Assembly (NCBI GenBank): GCA_964016875.1
Contig: OZ024730.1
Span: forward strand, 30,791,295-30,855,294
DNA from: Fallopia convolvulus
Lineage: Eukaryota; Streptophyta; Magnoliopsida; Caryophyllales; Polygonaceae
Direction: 5' to 3'
Length of the DNA: 64,000 nucleotides
Every line of letters begins with the position of its first letter. The stretch's first letter is position 1. Below are positions 1 through 11,284 of the stretch, in pieces. Both the position numbers and the translations under genes were made by a program. Below the pieces are notes generated by a model, which saw nothing but the letters and a program-made list of their open reading frames with translations, was not told the origin of the DNA and did no database searches.

Positions 1-28
1 CAATGGAGATTTAGAGGAAGAGGTATTC

Positions 29-1260
29 ATGACTTTACCACCTGCTTATGCTTTTCTTAAACAACTGCAAGCCTCAAACCAGGGGGAGTTATCTCTCAAT
101 TGTTCTCAGGGGGAGATATATAGTGAGTCCAATTGCTCTCCTATGGTGTGTAAGCTAAATAAATCACTATATGGTCTCAAACAGGCGCCAAGACAATGGT
201 TTGCCAAATTTTCATCAGTAATTAAAGCAGCAGGCTATACTCAGTCAAAGTCTGATTACTCTTTGTTTACTAAGAAGACCAGGAGTGGATTTACTGTTCT
301 CATTGTCTATGTAGATGACATGTTGATTACTGGCAGTGACAAGGAAGAAATCACAAAATTAAAAAAGCATCTACAACAACACTTTCAAGTGAAAGACTTG
401 GGAGAAATGAGGTACTTCTTAGGAATAGAAGTAGACAGAAATTCTGATGGCATGGTTTTAAATCAGAGAAAATATACTATGGAGTTGCTGGAAGAAACTG
501 GTATGACACATTCTAAGCCTTTATCCTCCCCTCTTGACATTCATGAGAAATTGACAAGAGAGGGGGAGTTGTTGGAAAATCCTCATCAGTACAGAAGGTT
601 GATTGGTAAACTGATTTATCTAACAGTCACCAGACCGGATATTACCTATGCTGTGCAGATTTTGAGTCAATTCATGCAAAGTCCAACAACTAAACATTGG
701 CAAGCTGCTAAACACATCTTGAGATACCTAAAAGGCTCTCCAGGACAAGGTTTGTTGCTTGCAAAAGAGTCTGATCTGAAGCTGAGAGCTTACTGTGATG
801 CAGACTGGCAATCCTGTCCAATGACAAGAAAATCACTTACTGGATTTTGCATTATACTGGGGAATTTCTTAGTTTCATGGAGAACCAAAAAGCAAACCTT
901 TGTTGCAATGTCCATGGCAGAATCAGAGTATAGGGCCATGGCAGCTACATGTTGTGAGATAATCTGGCTCGTGAGAGTGTTAAAAGATCTAAATGTGTAT
1001 AACGAAGATGCAGTTGAGTTATACTGTGATAATCAAGCTGCAATTCCATTTCAAGGAATCCGGTCTTCCATGGGAGGACCAAGCATATCAAAGCCGACTG
1101 TCACTTGGTAAGAGATATGGTGTTGAGCAAAGAAGTTGAAACGAAGTACATCAACACAAGAGAACTACCAGCTGATCTCTTTACAAAGATTCTGGGAGTC
1201 GATCAAAACAAGAAGTTATTGTCCAAGCTAGGCATTGTTAATGTCTTTAAACATGCTTAG
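29..1260 (+). pseudogene. copia pol fragment: reverse transcriptase and RNase H, frameshifted
   Basis: The reading frame 29-1111 shows classical copia reverse transcriptase: LYGLKQAPRQW near residue 48, the catalytic YVDD at about 308-319, then DLGEMRYFLGIE. RNase H follows with YCDADW, SMAESEYRAM and YCDNQAA. After about 1035-1090 the frame is lost. The expected RNase H tail continues in another frame to the TAG at about 1258-1260, ending in motifs such as LPADLFTK. This is an indel, so the copy cannot make intact RNase H. The frame is open at the left edge, so the true start is outside the window. Confidence 0.9.
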
Positions 1261-1262
1261 CT

Positions 1263-1272
1263 TGAGGGGGAG
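1263..1272 (+). other. polypurine tract of the copia element
   Basis: The purine run TTGAGGGGGAG lies directly before the LTR start TGTTGAAATG, the expected plus-strand primer site of an LTR retrotransposon. Confidence 0.8.
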
Positions 1273-1491
1273 TGTTGAAATGTATTAGTTTTATTAATGT
1301 GTTTAACTCACGTGCTTACCATGTGACTTTCTAATCCTGTTGAGACTATATATACTGTGTGAATCTTTTAGTTCTGATACACAGAAGATGAATGAATAGA
1401 GCATTACTTGCTCCACAATTCTCACGCACTCTCTCGAGTTCTCTTCCTCATCTTCTTCTTCTTTTCTAAATCAAACTCTAAATTCACAACA
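1273..1491 (+). repeat. 3' LTR of the copia element (219 bp)
   Basis: It begins TGTTGAAATG and ends TTCACAACA, so TGTTG/CAACA form the inverted termini. A TATA-like stretch (ACTATATATACT) lies near 1347. The LTR follows the purine tract directly. The 5' partner is outside the window, so LTR identity cannot be measured. Confidence 0.8.
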
Positions 1492-2703
1492 GATCTTGTT
1501 CAATTCTGTTTACTCAACAAATCCGAATCTATTCTACGTTTAGGGTGAATGGGGAATCCACAGTAGCTACTCCTCCTCCTTTTTTTTAATCTTCGAGGAA
1601 ATTCTATGTATTAAACTTTATATTTTATACCATCAACATACAGTAGTTTTTTTATATGATTTCATTAGTAAGTAAATAAATGAATTTGCAATTTATACGA
1701 GTATATGAATTTGTAATATAGATTTTATGAACAACGTATAAACATTATTTGGAGGTGAGCCAAACCATTCAAAAATGGGGGAATTTGGAAGGAAAGCAAG
1801 AGTGAAAAATATTATCCACTGTTTTTCCTTGCATTTCTGTTTAGGAAAACAACACGACATACTTAGTTTTCCTCTACCTTCTTTTCCTTTAAAATATAAA
1901 AATTTAAATCCCCTTCCTTCTATTCTTTTCTTTTCTTTTTCCCTAATATATCTTCTTTCACCTTTCCTTATTTTTTGATTGCCAAACAGGGCTAAAAGTG
2001 TCATTAGATAAAAATTTGTCTCCAAATTTAGTAAGACGTCACAACTCTTTTAAATGAAAATTAGAATAGTTTGCAAGATCACATATTTATCTAGGTCTGT
2101 AAATATATCTAATGTGTCTCAAATGGATATGGTGTGTTTCATGAATTCTAGTATGACTTGTAAATCATAAAAATTGAATATTGGTCGTATTGAGTCTCCT
2201 TCTGTCACATTCATGACAATAGTAACCACCGCACCAAAAATGTGTTCTCAAAATATCATATATTAGATCACAGAAAACACTACCATCTCAAAGTTTGTAT
2301 TATGTCACATAATTTTCACTATTTGTATAATTCAACAGGAGATACATAAGCAAGGGTTTGCATATAAATACTTTAAAGGTAAGCTATCTTCACTGTACAT
2401 GATAATCAATTTTTTGGTTCATGAGGAAATTATGATTTCAAGTGACGAGGTACTGTCTTTGCGATTAAACCAACAAGCCTATTCATTATGATACTAGTGG
2501 CCTCTCAGATCTATGATAAAGTGGATAATTATTACTATTATTTTGATTAGTGAGGTAATGTGAAGCGACTTCTTTAATTTAAAGATGAGCAATAAAGCTG
2601 TGTTTCACACCTCATAAGATTCAATACAAGCCTGTATTCCTTGTCCTTTCAATGCAGGCATGCTTATTAGAGATTCAGCTTCACGGGGAGAACTAACTAT
2701 ACA
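1492..2703. other. non-coding A+T-rich stretch
   Basis: I see no gene here. The stretch is A+T-rich with pyrimidine runs near 1860-1970. The small open frames on both strands at 1693-2025 are low complexity and mirror each other. It may be part of a long intron of the downstream fucosidase gene, but no exon of that gene is recognisable. Confidence 0.5.
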
Positions 2704-3073
2704 CAAGCTGTTAGGCAACGGTTATGCATAGGAAACATATCAAGAAATGAGCAGGAAAGTTGTCAAAGGGGTAACTTGTGCACAAGTTAGTTACAAGGGG
2801 TATTAGGGTCTTTTGCTAAATAAACAGTTGTACAGCACGCAGGGCTGCTTGGTGTGTGTTTTGCTTAAATAGGGGAGTCTAGCTGTTAGAGGGTTTTATC
2901 CAGAAATATTGTTAGGATCAGGCATATGCCTTGGGCTCTTTGGAGATCTTCTCCACTGAGATTTGGCTCAATTGGGGTTTGTCCCATTGAGAGGTTACTT
3001 TCTGAGTTTATCAATTATTCAGTGCATTTTAGGGATTATTTGTGTTGTTCATTCTCTACTATCTAACACAAGC
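2704..3073 (+). mobile_element. solo LTR (360 bp) with 5-bp target site duplication CAAGC
   Basis: The element at 2709-3068 starts TGTTAG and ends CTAACA, giving perfect 6-bp inverted termini. It is flanked by CAAGC at 2704-2708 and CAAGC at 3069-3073. A TATA-like TTAAATAGGGG near 2864 and a pyrimidine-rich end fit LTR architecture on the plus strand. There is no internal domain and no second LTR, so the element was reduced by recombination between its LTRs. I cannot name the family. Confidence 0.8.
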
Positions 3074-4186
3074 TGTCTTCATTAGCAAGCCTAAAATCTA
3101 CAATGGGAAATCTCGTAGTGAGTTGGACTGCCTATTTATTCAGATGAGTCATTTTCACCTCCAAGCTGCTTCATGTCATGAGCTCTCTGCACATTTTTTG
3201 TCAGAACTATAGGTGACTGAAATGCTTTGTATTACTATTCATCTTTAAAGCTCCTTAAGCATCAACTTTGAGCATTACCTTCCTTGCCTTCCTGTAGCTC
3301 AGTTGCATTGTCATTTTCTGGCCTTCTTTTATTTCTATTAGCTCTGTTTGGAAAGAAGAACAACACATTTCGTAGCAAAGCCTGCTATGAAGCTTCCCTC
3401 TTAATTGTTAAGAACTCCTTCTAGTGAAGTGTGTTGCTTTTCTGTGGTTTCCATTTATGAGGGAAGCTTCATTCTGAGGGTTCCATTTATGTGGGAAGCT
3501 TCATCCTGTGTGCAAATCAGCTCTAATTGAAGCACACAGAATCAGATTAACACATGCAAAAAACACACAAGAAACAAAACTTTGGGATAAAAGAGGAGAC
3601 TTGGAGGAGTTCTCCCGGCCTAGTGGAAAATGCCTTGCACAATATTTCTGGATAGCTAAGAAATGAAGGACTATTCCCTTTTTTTCTTATAACTTATAAT
3701 CATGCTTTAAGTCACCTACTATGAGCTTAGTCAACCCCATCACAGCCATAACCATTCTCCATTCCAGCACATGGCCCCTTTCTCTTAAATAATCTGATTT
3801 CTTTTAATTCCTGTCTAACCCATTTTTTTGCATAACACAATTCGGGAATCATAGAAATTATAGGTTCTCTTAAAAGCTTCCGGCACAATGAATGCTATAT
3901 TACATTTTGAGGAATAGTTCATAATATTTTTATGTTCTGCTAGCCTGTTAGTATGCCATTTACAATGAAAAGATTCGCACTTCTCACTTAAATGAATAAT
4001 GTACGTGTCAAGTGAAAAACTCTCGTGAAGTGAATGAGTAGGTAATTTATGAGGGCATTAATAAAAGATAGTTTGAATTATCATTCTGATTTACACATAT
4101 TTTTGCTTAGTTTAATCTAATTTAATTATCTATTTCATTTCCAATTTGCTAGTAAAGTAATGAATGGTATGACTTTGTGCTAACAG
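3074..4186. other. non-coding stretch before the fucosidase exons
   Basis: No coding sequence is recognised. It holds a small direct repeat at 3446-3509 and ends in a splice acceptor (TGCTAACAG) at 4186, so at least its right part is intron of the fucosidase gene. Confidence 0.5.
3446..3509. repeat. two-copy 32-bp direct repeat with nearby inverted copy
   Basis: GGTTTCCATTTATGAGGGAA and GGTTCCATTTATGTGGGAA begin two adjacent near-identical units, each followed by GCTTCAT. The shared core GGGAAGCTTCAT occurs in reverse complement at about 3388-3400, so a hairpin is possible. Confidence 0.6.
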
Positions 4187-6228
4187 GTATGGAAATGTGA
4201 GAGAAGTATGGTTTGATGGTGCTAAAGGTAACAATGCACCAAACATGTCATACCACTTTGGTGAATGGTTCGCCATGGTCAAGGAGCTTCAGAGCTCAAT
4301 CAACATATTCTCAAACGCAGGGCCAGATATCCGGTGGATTGGAGAGGAGACGGGTTCTGCTGGGAGCACGTGCTGGTCACCAATAAACCGAACATTACTT
4401 TCTATTGGCAATGCCAGCACTCTTGGGTAAGCAAGCACTCAATGCAAATTGGCCAAAATCTGTCTTTTACACTAGAGTTCTTAATAGTTTACTGTCTCAT
4501 TACTTTTATTATGTTTTAATTGATCCATTAAATAAATTATAGATGGCTGAAGAGAAATTGCCAAAATATGGGTCCCTTGAACATGCCTTTGGCACATGCT
4601 AGGATGATAAAGATGTCGCAATGAATTGACTCAAGGTTCCTAGTATTACTGAGTTTTTTGTTCACTAGTATTATATACTGAGTGTAGCATGGACTGAAGA
4701 GTGAGATGCTGTTAGGATCGGAAAATTGGTATGGGCTGATTTGCAAGGATCTCACAAAGAAGCTAGATACTTGAATTTAGGATTGCTAATAAACCAAAAG
4801 ATGTCTTACATTGTAAATTTGCAATCCTCTAGCCTATTTGTAGAGGAAGGGGCTAAGGAGCATTAGTGGCAAAACTTTCCAGTAGAAAAGTCTCTTGATG
4901 TACAAAAGTAGAAAATATCCATTAATTCTCTAGAATTACAAAGGAGAAAATATCTAGAACTAATCAATTTTTTTAGGGGTATTGTAGAGCTGGTTTTGGA
5001 TAAGGATAATTATTACTTCAAAGAGTATACTAGGAGTAATTAGACAAGGATTAGTATCACATGACGTGGATAACTATTTATAGCTCTCTTCCTAGAATAT
5101 GTTTTTAGGGGTTGTGATTTCGTATGAGATGATATATATTTCATCACTTGTCTTGGATAGCTTTACATGTCTGAACAGAAGCTTCAGATTTTAGTCATAT
5201 ATGTCTGTTATACACATGTTGGCATGTCATTTGGGGTTGGTTGTGTTTAGATAGTTTCATATACGGGTCATATATGTTTGAGGTGACTAGTCAATAGATA
5301 TAAAGTTATTTCTAAGACTGATAGTTTTGAGCTTAAGTCATGTACAAGTTAAGTATTTTATGCAGTTATAATCTTCTTACTAGTGTCATGCATTCCTGAG
5401 TGTTACCAAAAAGGCTTTTTGTCAATGGAACTTGAAAGCATACATGTTGATAAGTGGTAAACTTCTAAAATATGTTATGCACGACACCAATAAAGATCAT
5501 GTACATCAATCTGTGTCATTCCATTAATTTGGTGTCGGTATAGCTATCTAAACACAGGGGACCCAAAAGGCACAGACTGGGTACCAGCGGAATGTGACGT
5601 TTCGATCCGACCCGGATGGTTTTGGCACGAATCTGAACAGCCGAAGAAGCTCAGCAAACTCCTAGAGATATACTATGACTCGGTGGGACGTAACTGCGTT
5701 CTACTTCTCAACGTGCCTCCTAACTCAACAGGCCTCATCTCAGAATCGGATGCTGTACGCCTAAAACAGTTGAGACAGGCAATCGACACAATCTTCGCCT
5801 TCAATCTGGCTGATAAACGCGTCATAAAGGTCAGCAGCCAAAGGGGAGGCAAGGGCAGCGGTTTTGGCCCGGAAAATGTGGTCGACAATGATAATTTGTG
5901 GACGTATTGGGTCCCGGAGAAGGGTGATGATGAATGCCATTGGATCGAGATCAACGATTCAGGTTTAGGGCTAAGGTTTAATGTGGTGAAGATCCAAGAG
6001 GCGATTGGGCTTGGGCAGCGTGTTATAAGGCATGAGGTGTATGTGGATGGGAGGCGGGTGGCCAACGGGACTACCGTGGGATACAAGAGGCTGCATAGGC
6101 TGGAGTGTGGGATTGTGGAGGCCAAGAGCGTAAAGGTTTTCATCTTGGAGTCGCGGGGCGTGCCGTTGATATCATCTGTTGGGTTGTATTTGGATCCCTA
6201 TTGGCATCCAAATCAGAGATATGAATGA
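4187..6228 (+). CDS. FUC1: alpha-L-fucosidase 1-like (GH29), last two exons
   Basis: Exon 4187-4426 follows the acceptor TAACAG and ends at the donor GG/GTAAGC. Exon 5544-6228 follows GGTATAG and ends at TGA 6226-6228. Spliced, the frame stays open for about 307 residues. Exon one shows YGNVREVWFDGAKG, with the probable GH29 nucleophile Asp at 4215-4217, and SSINIFSNAGPDIRWIG. Exon two shows GDPKGTDWVPAECDVSIRPG, whose Glu at 5590-5592 is the candidate acid/base, then GRNCVLLLNVPPNSTG and a C-terminal beta-sandwich-like part. Plant FUC1 proteins are secreted and remove alpha-1,3/1,4-fucose from Lewis-a type N-glycans. The signal peptide and N-terminal roughly 40 percent are absent from the window. 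They may lie upstream beyond the copia insertion, or the gene may be a 5'-truncated remnant. The intron 4427-5543 holds no recognised gene. Confidence 0.9.
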
Positions 6229-6592
6229 ATGACTGTTTGGACAGGTCTTCTTATGTTATTGATCAATCAACTATGATGTATATGTGTGCATCGCATTAAG
6301 TTCCTTGTATTTTCAAACATCATGACTGAAGTCCACAATGCCCGATGCAGTCCAGTCCTTGAGCTCCGATGTATTACCATTCATTCACTCTTTCGACCAT
6401 GCTATAATATGTGAAATTAGCTATCGAGCAATGTAAATCCGAACAATCCACCTTTTTACCTGGTAGACTAGCAAGCAGCATTTCTTAACTTCTTCTAGGT
6501 GATAACAGATTCTTAGTCTCAGGCTCTCAGCATATAACTTCTTCAAGCTATAATTTTTTTAGCAAATTCTTCAATATATATAGAGAGGTAGG
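6229..6592. other. 3' flank of the fucosidase gene
   Basis: Probable 3' untranslated region and polyadenylation region. No other gene is seen before the first A+T-rich module begins near 6593. Confidence 0.5.
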
Positions 6593-7932
6593 TAGGTTCT
6601 AATAAGACCATTCTTATATTGTTATCTTATGACGCAATACAGCGCGTTAGATTGAACCTAATCTACGGTGGTAATTATAGGGAATATCAATCTTATTATG
6701 GGGACTTTTGTATGCAATAACTACCTAGAGAGATAGATAACTACAATATCTTCAGTATGCAAAAAAATTAATGGCAATTAAATCTGATATTACGTGATTT
6801 TCTCCATCCAATATTACAGTTTTCATTTTAATTTCAGATTTACAAAATTAGGAACCATAAAATTAGTTTCCATTCTCACGTTTTAGAAACCTCGCATATG
6901 CATATACATGAAACCCGTTATGTATATACATGATTGTAATTGTTATATACATGATCATGATCTGTATCGAATGTATATATGATATTGAACATATTATTCA
7001 TGATTTGTATCGAGTGTTTACATTATATTGAACATATGATTCATGGTTTTATATGTCTGTATTTATGATATTAGATTTGAGCAATGATGAAATCCAATTC
7101 ATGTAATAATTTTCTCGAATACATATATACATGGTTTTGAGTATATATATACATAGTTTTATTTTTCAGTATTCAATGTTTTATATTTGCAATTATGGAT
7201 TGCAATTTGTATATATGGTAGAACACGTATATACATAGTTTTGAGTATATATATACATGGTTGTGACTATCTATATATATGACTTTACATTCCGTCTCAT
7301 TTTTCTTTGACTTCATTTATACAAGTAATGACAAAGCAACATTAGTGTATATTATACTAAAAACTGTAGAAGGCCTTATACAATGAACACAACTCTTTTC
7401 CAATGTAGTTTCTCCATTCTTAACAAGCTTCTTGTTTTCATCGACCGCCTTTTAACAATTTCTTTCCAACACCATGGTAGCCTAAGACAAATATCATCTT
7501 TCCCTTATACATCCAATCGGTCAGAATGATTTGATCTTTCATGGCATCATGTTTTTGCACAAGTCGTAAATCCAATAACCTGCACATGATCATGTATAAA
7601 GAAGAACATTACCATGTATATACATGTAATAAATCATGTATGTAGCCCAATTAGAACAATACATATGTAAATTGAAATTATGCATATAAAAAAATATTAT
7701 ATTGCAATATCATGTATAAAGAAGAATATTATCTTGTATATATGTAAATAAAACCGCGTATACGTAAATTAAAGTCATGTAGTACATTCGCATACAAACT
7801 AAGATTACCATGCAAATGCTTATTATTAAGTTATAACCATGTATACATCCAATAAATACAATGTAAATATATAATAAAACCGTGAATATATAAATTAAAA
7901 TCATATAAACTTTACATGTAAATACATAAAAA

Positions 7933-8128
7933 TATGTATACAAACAAAGCTTAGCATGTATACAACTAAGTAAAGTTGTGTATATACACCAATTGGTTCA
8001 ACGAAAACCATAAAAAATCGTGTATACAAACATGTATACAAACAAAGCTAAGCATGTATACAACTAAGTAAAGTCGTGTATATACACCAATCGATTCAGT
8101 GACAACCATAAAAAACTCGAGATTACAT
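7933..8128. repeat. two-copy tandem repeat, 98-bp period
   Basis: GTATACAAACAAAGC starts at 7936 and again at 8034. Both copies continue through GCATGTATACAACTAAGTAA and GTGTATATACACCAAT with a handful of substitutions. Confidence 0.8.
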
Positions 8129-8499
8129 TTAGTTCGTACGACGACACACCTATCGATCATGGATATTACTTTTTAGCAATTTTTGAACTTCTTTTGGGTG
8201 CCATTAAACTATGAAATTGGTCACAAAAACAAAGCCTAACACAAATCTGAAACAAAACATGCATAAAACAGGATGAGTTTCAACATGGTACTCCAAACTC
8301 AAACATAAAAATCCTAGAACGATTTAGTGTCTGTTGCATGTCCGAATTTGATTAATTTGAGAATGAAAAAAGAAATTAGCACAAATCGTTGTTACTTGAA
8401 CTAATTCTCATCAAACCTAACATCAATCTATAATTTTACCAGTCCGATTCAACCATATGCATGCATTTGAGACTTTTATAAAGCAAAATAGAAGCTTAC

Positions 8500-8599
8500 C
8501 TCAACCGACAAATCTGTTGACGAAAGGGATTAGAGGAATGTTGAGTCTCTTGAACTTCAATCTCGCAACTGGGAGACGATCGACGAAATTTTCCGTCAT
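8500..8599 (-). other. putative short first exon with splice donor in M1
   Basis: On the minus strand an ATG at 8599 opens a 32-residue frame beginning MTENFVDRLPVARLKF. Its TGA is followed at once by the consensus donor GAG/GTAAGC at 8500-8494. It has ordinary base composition, unlike the surrounding A+T-rich repeats. It could be a captured gene 5' end or the leader of a non-coding transcript. I do not recognise the protein. Confidence 0.3.
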
Positions 8600-8896
8600 G
8601 GGAGTTTAGAGGGAGTTGAAGACAATCGCCGGTTAATTGCCTTTTGGTATCTTGCAAGAGAGATATTCTAGCGTTAAGATAACCACCGATTAATTATTTT
8701 CGAAAATAAAATCAAAAAAATATCATAATGGGCCTTTTTTTTACGGAAGTCTACTTTATCCAATGGATCTCACGTCTACACTAATTTGTACCCTCAATCT
8801 CTACCGTACAATTCTTTTTAATCTTAAGGCTCTTATTAGGTCATTAAGTAACAATCTAATACTAGTATCTATAGAACCTAATGCTATATATATATA

Positions 8897-10026
8897 ATCT
8901 TAGCCATCACATGGAAATGGGGCTTATCATGAAAACTAAGAACAAATGAGGACCCTTAGATTTGAGAAAGGGATGACTTAGAAGAGATAGGGGAAAAATG
9001 GTAATTTTGATAAAAAATAAAGAATAAAAAAATATTTTTTTTTTAATTTTCTTAGTTTCGCTTGTTTTTGCCAAAAACACGAAATTTGATTTTTTACGAT
9101 ACATTCACGTATTTTATGCATATGTCACACTATTATAAGACATGTTCACATATTATCACATTTTTCAGTTCAGAGATTTTATAATACGTTCACATATATT
9201 ACAAGTGTGTTCATATATTATTACTGCTTGTTCATGTTTTATGGTCATGTGTTCATGTTCGATTAAATCATAATACAAACGTTAAACGGCTTAAAAAAAT
9301 ATTTTTTTTTTTTTAATTTTTAATTTTAATTTTTATATTTTTAATTTTTTCGTTTATTTTTTCCAAAAACACGACAGTTGACATTTTATGTTCTGTTCAC
9401 ATATTTTATACACATGTTCACATTTTTACAAGGGCTGTTCACATATAACCGCATTTTAACTTCAGAAAATTTAGTATACGTTCACATATAATATAGATAC
9501 GTTCATATATTAGTATTTCATGTTCACGTTTTATGGCCTTATGTTTATACTCGATTTACATCATTCTATATACGTAAAAAGACTTAAAAAAATAAAGTAA
9601 GAAAAAAAAAATATTATTATTTTTATTTTTTTATTTTTCGCTTATTTTTGCCAAAAACACGACGGTTGACATTTTACGTTCTGTTCTCATATTTTATACA
9701 CATGTTCACATGTTTCAAGGGCTATTCACATATAACCGCATTTTAACTTCGGAAAATTTAGTATATGTTCACATATAATATAGATACGTTCACATATTAG
9801 TATTGCATATTCACGTTTTATGGCTTTATGTTCATACTCGATTTACATCATTCTACATATGTAAAAAGACATAAAAATTAAAGTAAGAAAATAAAAAAAA
9901 ATATTTTTTTTTTATATTTTTATTTTTTTAATCGGATGACCTAGATTCATTTCAAGTGTTTCAATCGGATGGTCTAGATTTGTTCCTAGTTTTCATGATA
10001 AGCCTCATTTTCATTTGATTCAATCT
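8897..10026. mobile_element. A+T-rich module M2, TIR element with internal 290-bp repeats
   Basis: About 50 bases of each end are inverted copies. The core GGCTTATCATGAAAACTA is perfect, at 8921-8938 and in reverse complement at 9987-10004, and the similarity extends outward (ATGRAAATGRGG) and inward (GAACAAAT). The interior is three tandem units of about 290 bp and has no coding capacity. The flanks are TATATATA-like on both sides, so a target duplication of 8-9 bp of that composition is possible but not provable. A non-autonomous Mutator-like element or large MITE is the best guess. Confidence 0.6.
9059..9930. repeat. three tandem copies of a 290-bp unit inside M2
   Basis: Units begin near 9059, 9351 and 9639 with CGYTTRTTTTTGCCAAAAAC. 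Each runs through GTTCACATATTTTATRCACA, TGTTCACAT and a closing A/T homopolymer region. Units two and three are much more alike than either is to unit one. The word GTTCACATAT recurs several times in each unit. Confidence 0.8.
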
Positions 10027-10068
10027 CTATATATAGTATATATATAGTGTATATATATATATATATAT
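10027..10068. repeat. TA-rich microsatellite between M2 and M3
   Basis: An alternating TA tract (TATATATAGTATATATATAG and a longer TA run) forms the junction between the two modules. Confidence 0.8.
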
Positions 10069-10311
10069 AGTATTAAGTGAGGGCGTTTCTGGTGGAAACA
10101 TAGCTTATGGTGAAAAATGAAATTCAATCTGAGCCGTTAGATTTACTAAATGTAAGGCTAAGATTAAAACAAGAGAAACAAGGAAAAAAAAGACGCGCGT
10201 TTGGAACTTAAAAATAATGGCAATTTTGTGAATATCATCAAAATGCATCCCAAAATGGTAATGAGCCATCCAAAAACCCTTTTTCTCCAAATACACGCAC
10301 TCACCCCCAAA

Positions 10312-10318
10312 TATAAAA
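10312..10318 (+). promoter_or_regulatory. TATA-box candidate in M3
   Basis: TATAAAA lies in a C-rich context (CACCCCCAAATATAAAACAC), followed by a CT-rich leader and an ATG about 100 bases downstream. This spacing is normal for a plant core promoter. Confidence 0.35.
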
Positions 10319-10415
10319 CACTCCCACAAAATTCTCTCAACTCTCACTCACCCAAAGAAAATATCGAGGCTAACAATTGCGAAATCGTTGAATTCAAGCT
10401 CTAAATCAGTTCCCC

Positions 10416-10499
10416 ATGGTAGATGAAGAGCAAGATCATCAAACTTCGGTTTTGAAGAAGGTAAAAAGACCCTCTATGCTTCAAATTTTGGGATTCTAG
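10416..10499 (+). other. 27-codon ORF with embedded splice donor in M3
   Basis: ATG at 10416 reads MVDEEQDHQTSVLKKVKRPS and ends at TAG 10497-10499. A donor-like AAG/GTAAAAAG lies at about 10460. If spliced there, the exon encodes about 15 acidic residues. The protein is not recognised. It may be a captured first exon. Confidence 0.25.
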
Positions 10500-11284
10500 G
10501 TTAAGAAAGTGTAAAAAACTACAGGCTAGTTAGAGATTTGATTATTTTTTCCAATTTTCGAAATGTCTGAATCTAAGGTTCATTTAATCGAATTGGATCT
10601 GATTTTCGATTTGAAATTGTTTGAATCAGTGTTGTACAGTTTGATGAGTGTTGATTTGTATTTATAGTGTTCATAACAGGTTGAAACTATTTCTAGGATT
10701 GACAAGATGTTAAATTTTATGTTAGATTCGTGATATTTTGGATATGAGATTCATTGTTCGTCATGTGTGGTGATTATGTTATTCTTTTGTTGAAGTTCGT
10801 GTATTTTATATATATGTTCATGTACATGGACTATGAGGTTCATGTTTTGTTATGCGAACCTCGAGATGCTTGTTCAATTTTTTTTGGAAATTTTGGCATT
10901 TTAGTTAATTCTTCTTTCTAATTTTCATGGCAAAATTTCTGAACTTTAAACTTTAGTTTCTAGATTCAATCTAGGATTCATACGATGGTTAATAGTCTTT
11001 GTGAATGGTTGGGTTCATGTATTATGTTGGGATGTTCATAAATATTCCTCTATGGTTCATATAAAGCCATTTGAAATTGTTCACGTTTCTGAGTCTGTTG
11101 CCCCTCTTGCGTTGATGTTATTGTTTCTCTTCTCTCATAATTACTACTATATTTTTGTTGGTCACTACTTGTTTTTTTGTATCACTAACTAGTTTCTTCA
11201 CATTGGTAATAAAATAACTTTGCTCAATATAAAAGACTAGACTAGGATTCATGTGTTATATGTACAAATAAATGATTTTGTCAT

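Larger units (their letters stand above)
1..1491 (+). mobile_element. Ty1/copia retrotransposon, 3' part (pol end, PPT and 3' LTR)
   Basis: The window opens inside a copia element. Visible in order are the reverse transcriptase and RNase H part of pol, a stop at about 1260, a purine tract and a short LTR. The 5' LTR, gag, protease and integrase lie to the left of the window, so neither element length nor target duplication can be checked. The short LTR and the YVDDMLITG reverse transcriptase motif suggest one of the compact copia lineages (Ale/Ivana/Tork-like); the lineage is inference. It lies upstream of the fucosidase exons in the same orientation, so it could sit in an intron of that gene or separate the gene from its 5' exons. 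Confidence 0.9.
6593..8880. mobile_element. A+T-rich module M1, probable non-autonomous DNA element
   Basis: The left end (GGTTCTAATAAGACC...) and the reverse complement of the right end (GGTTCTATAGATAC...) share a degenerate terminal inverted repeat of about 45 bases, including ATTGTTA-CTTA-TGAC. The body is unusual: the word TATATACATG recurs on the plus strand from about 6899 to 7270, and its reverse complement CATGTATATA recurs from about 7585 to 8110, so the module is compositionally palindromic. A short ATG exon with a splice donor lies on the minus strand at 8500-8599. No transposase is seen. Class (Mutator-like, Helitron or other) is undecided. Confidence 0.45.

Noticed and set aside
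7585..8130. Repeated CATGTATAC words as a CRISPR array
   Set aside because: Repeats are short, degenerate and irregularly spaced, in a eukaryotic nuclear context. They are internal repeats of an A+T-rich element.
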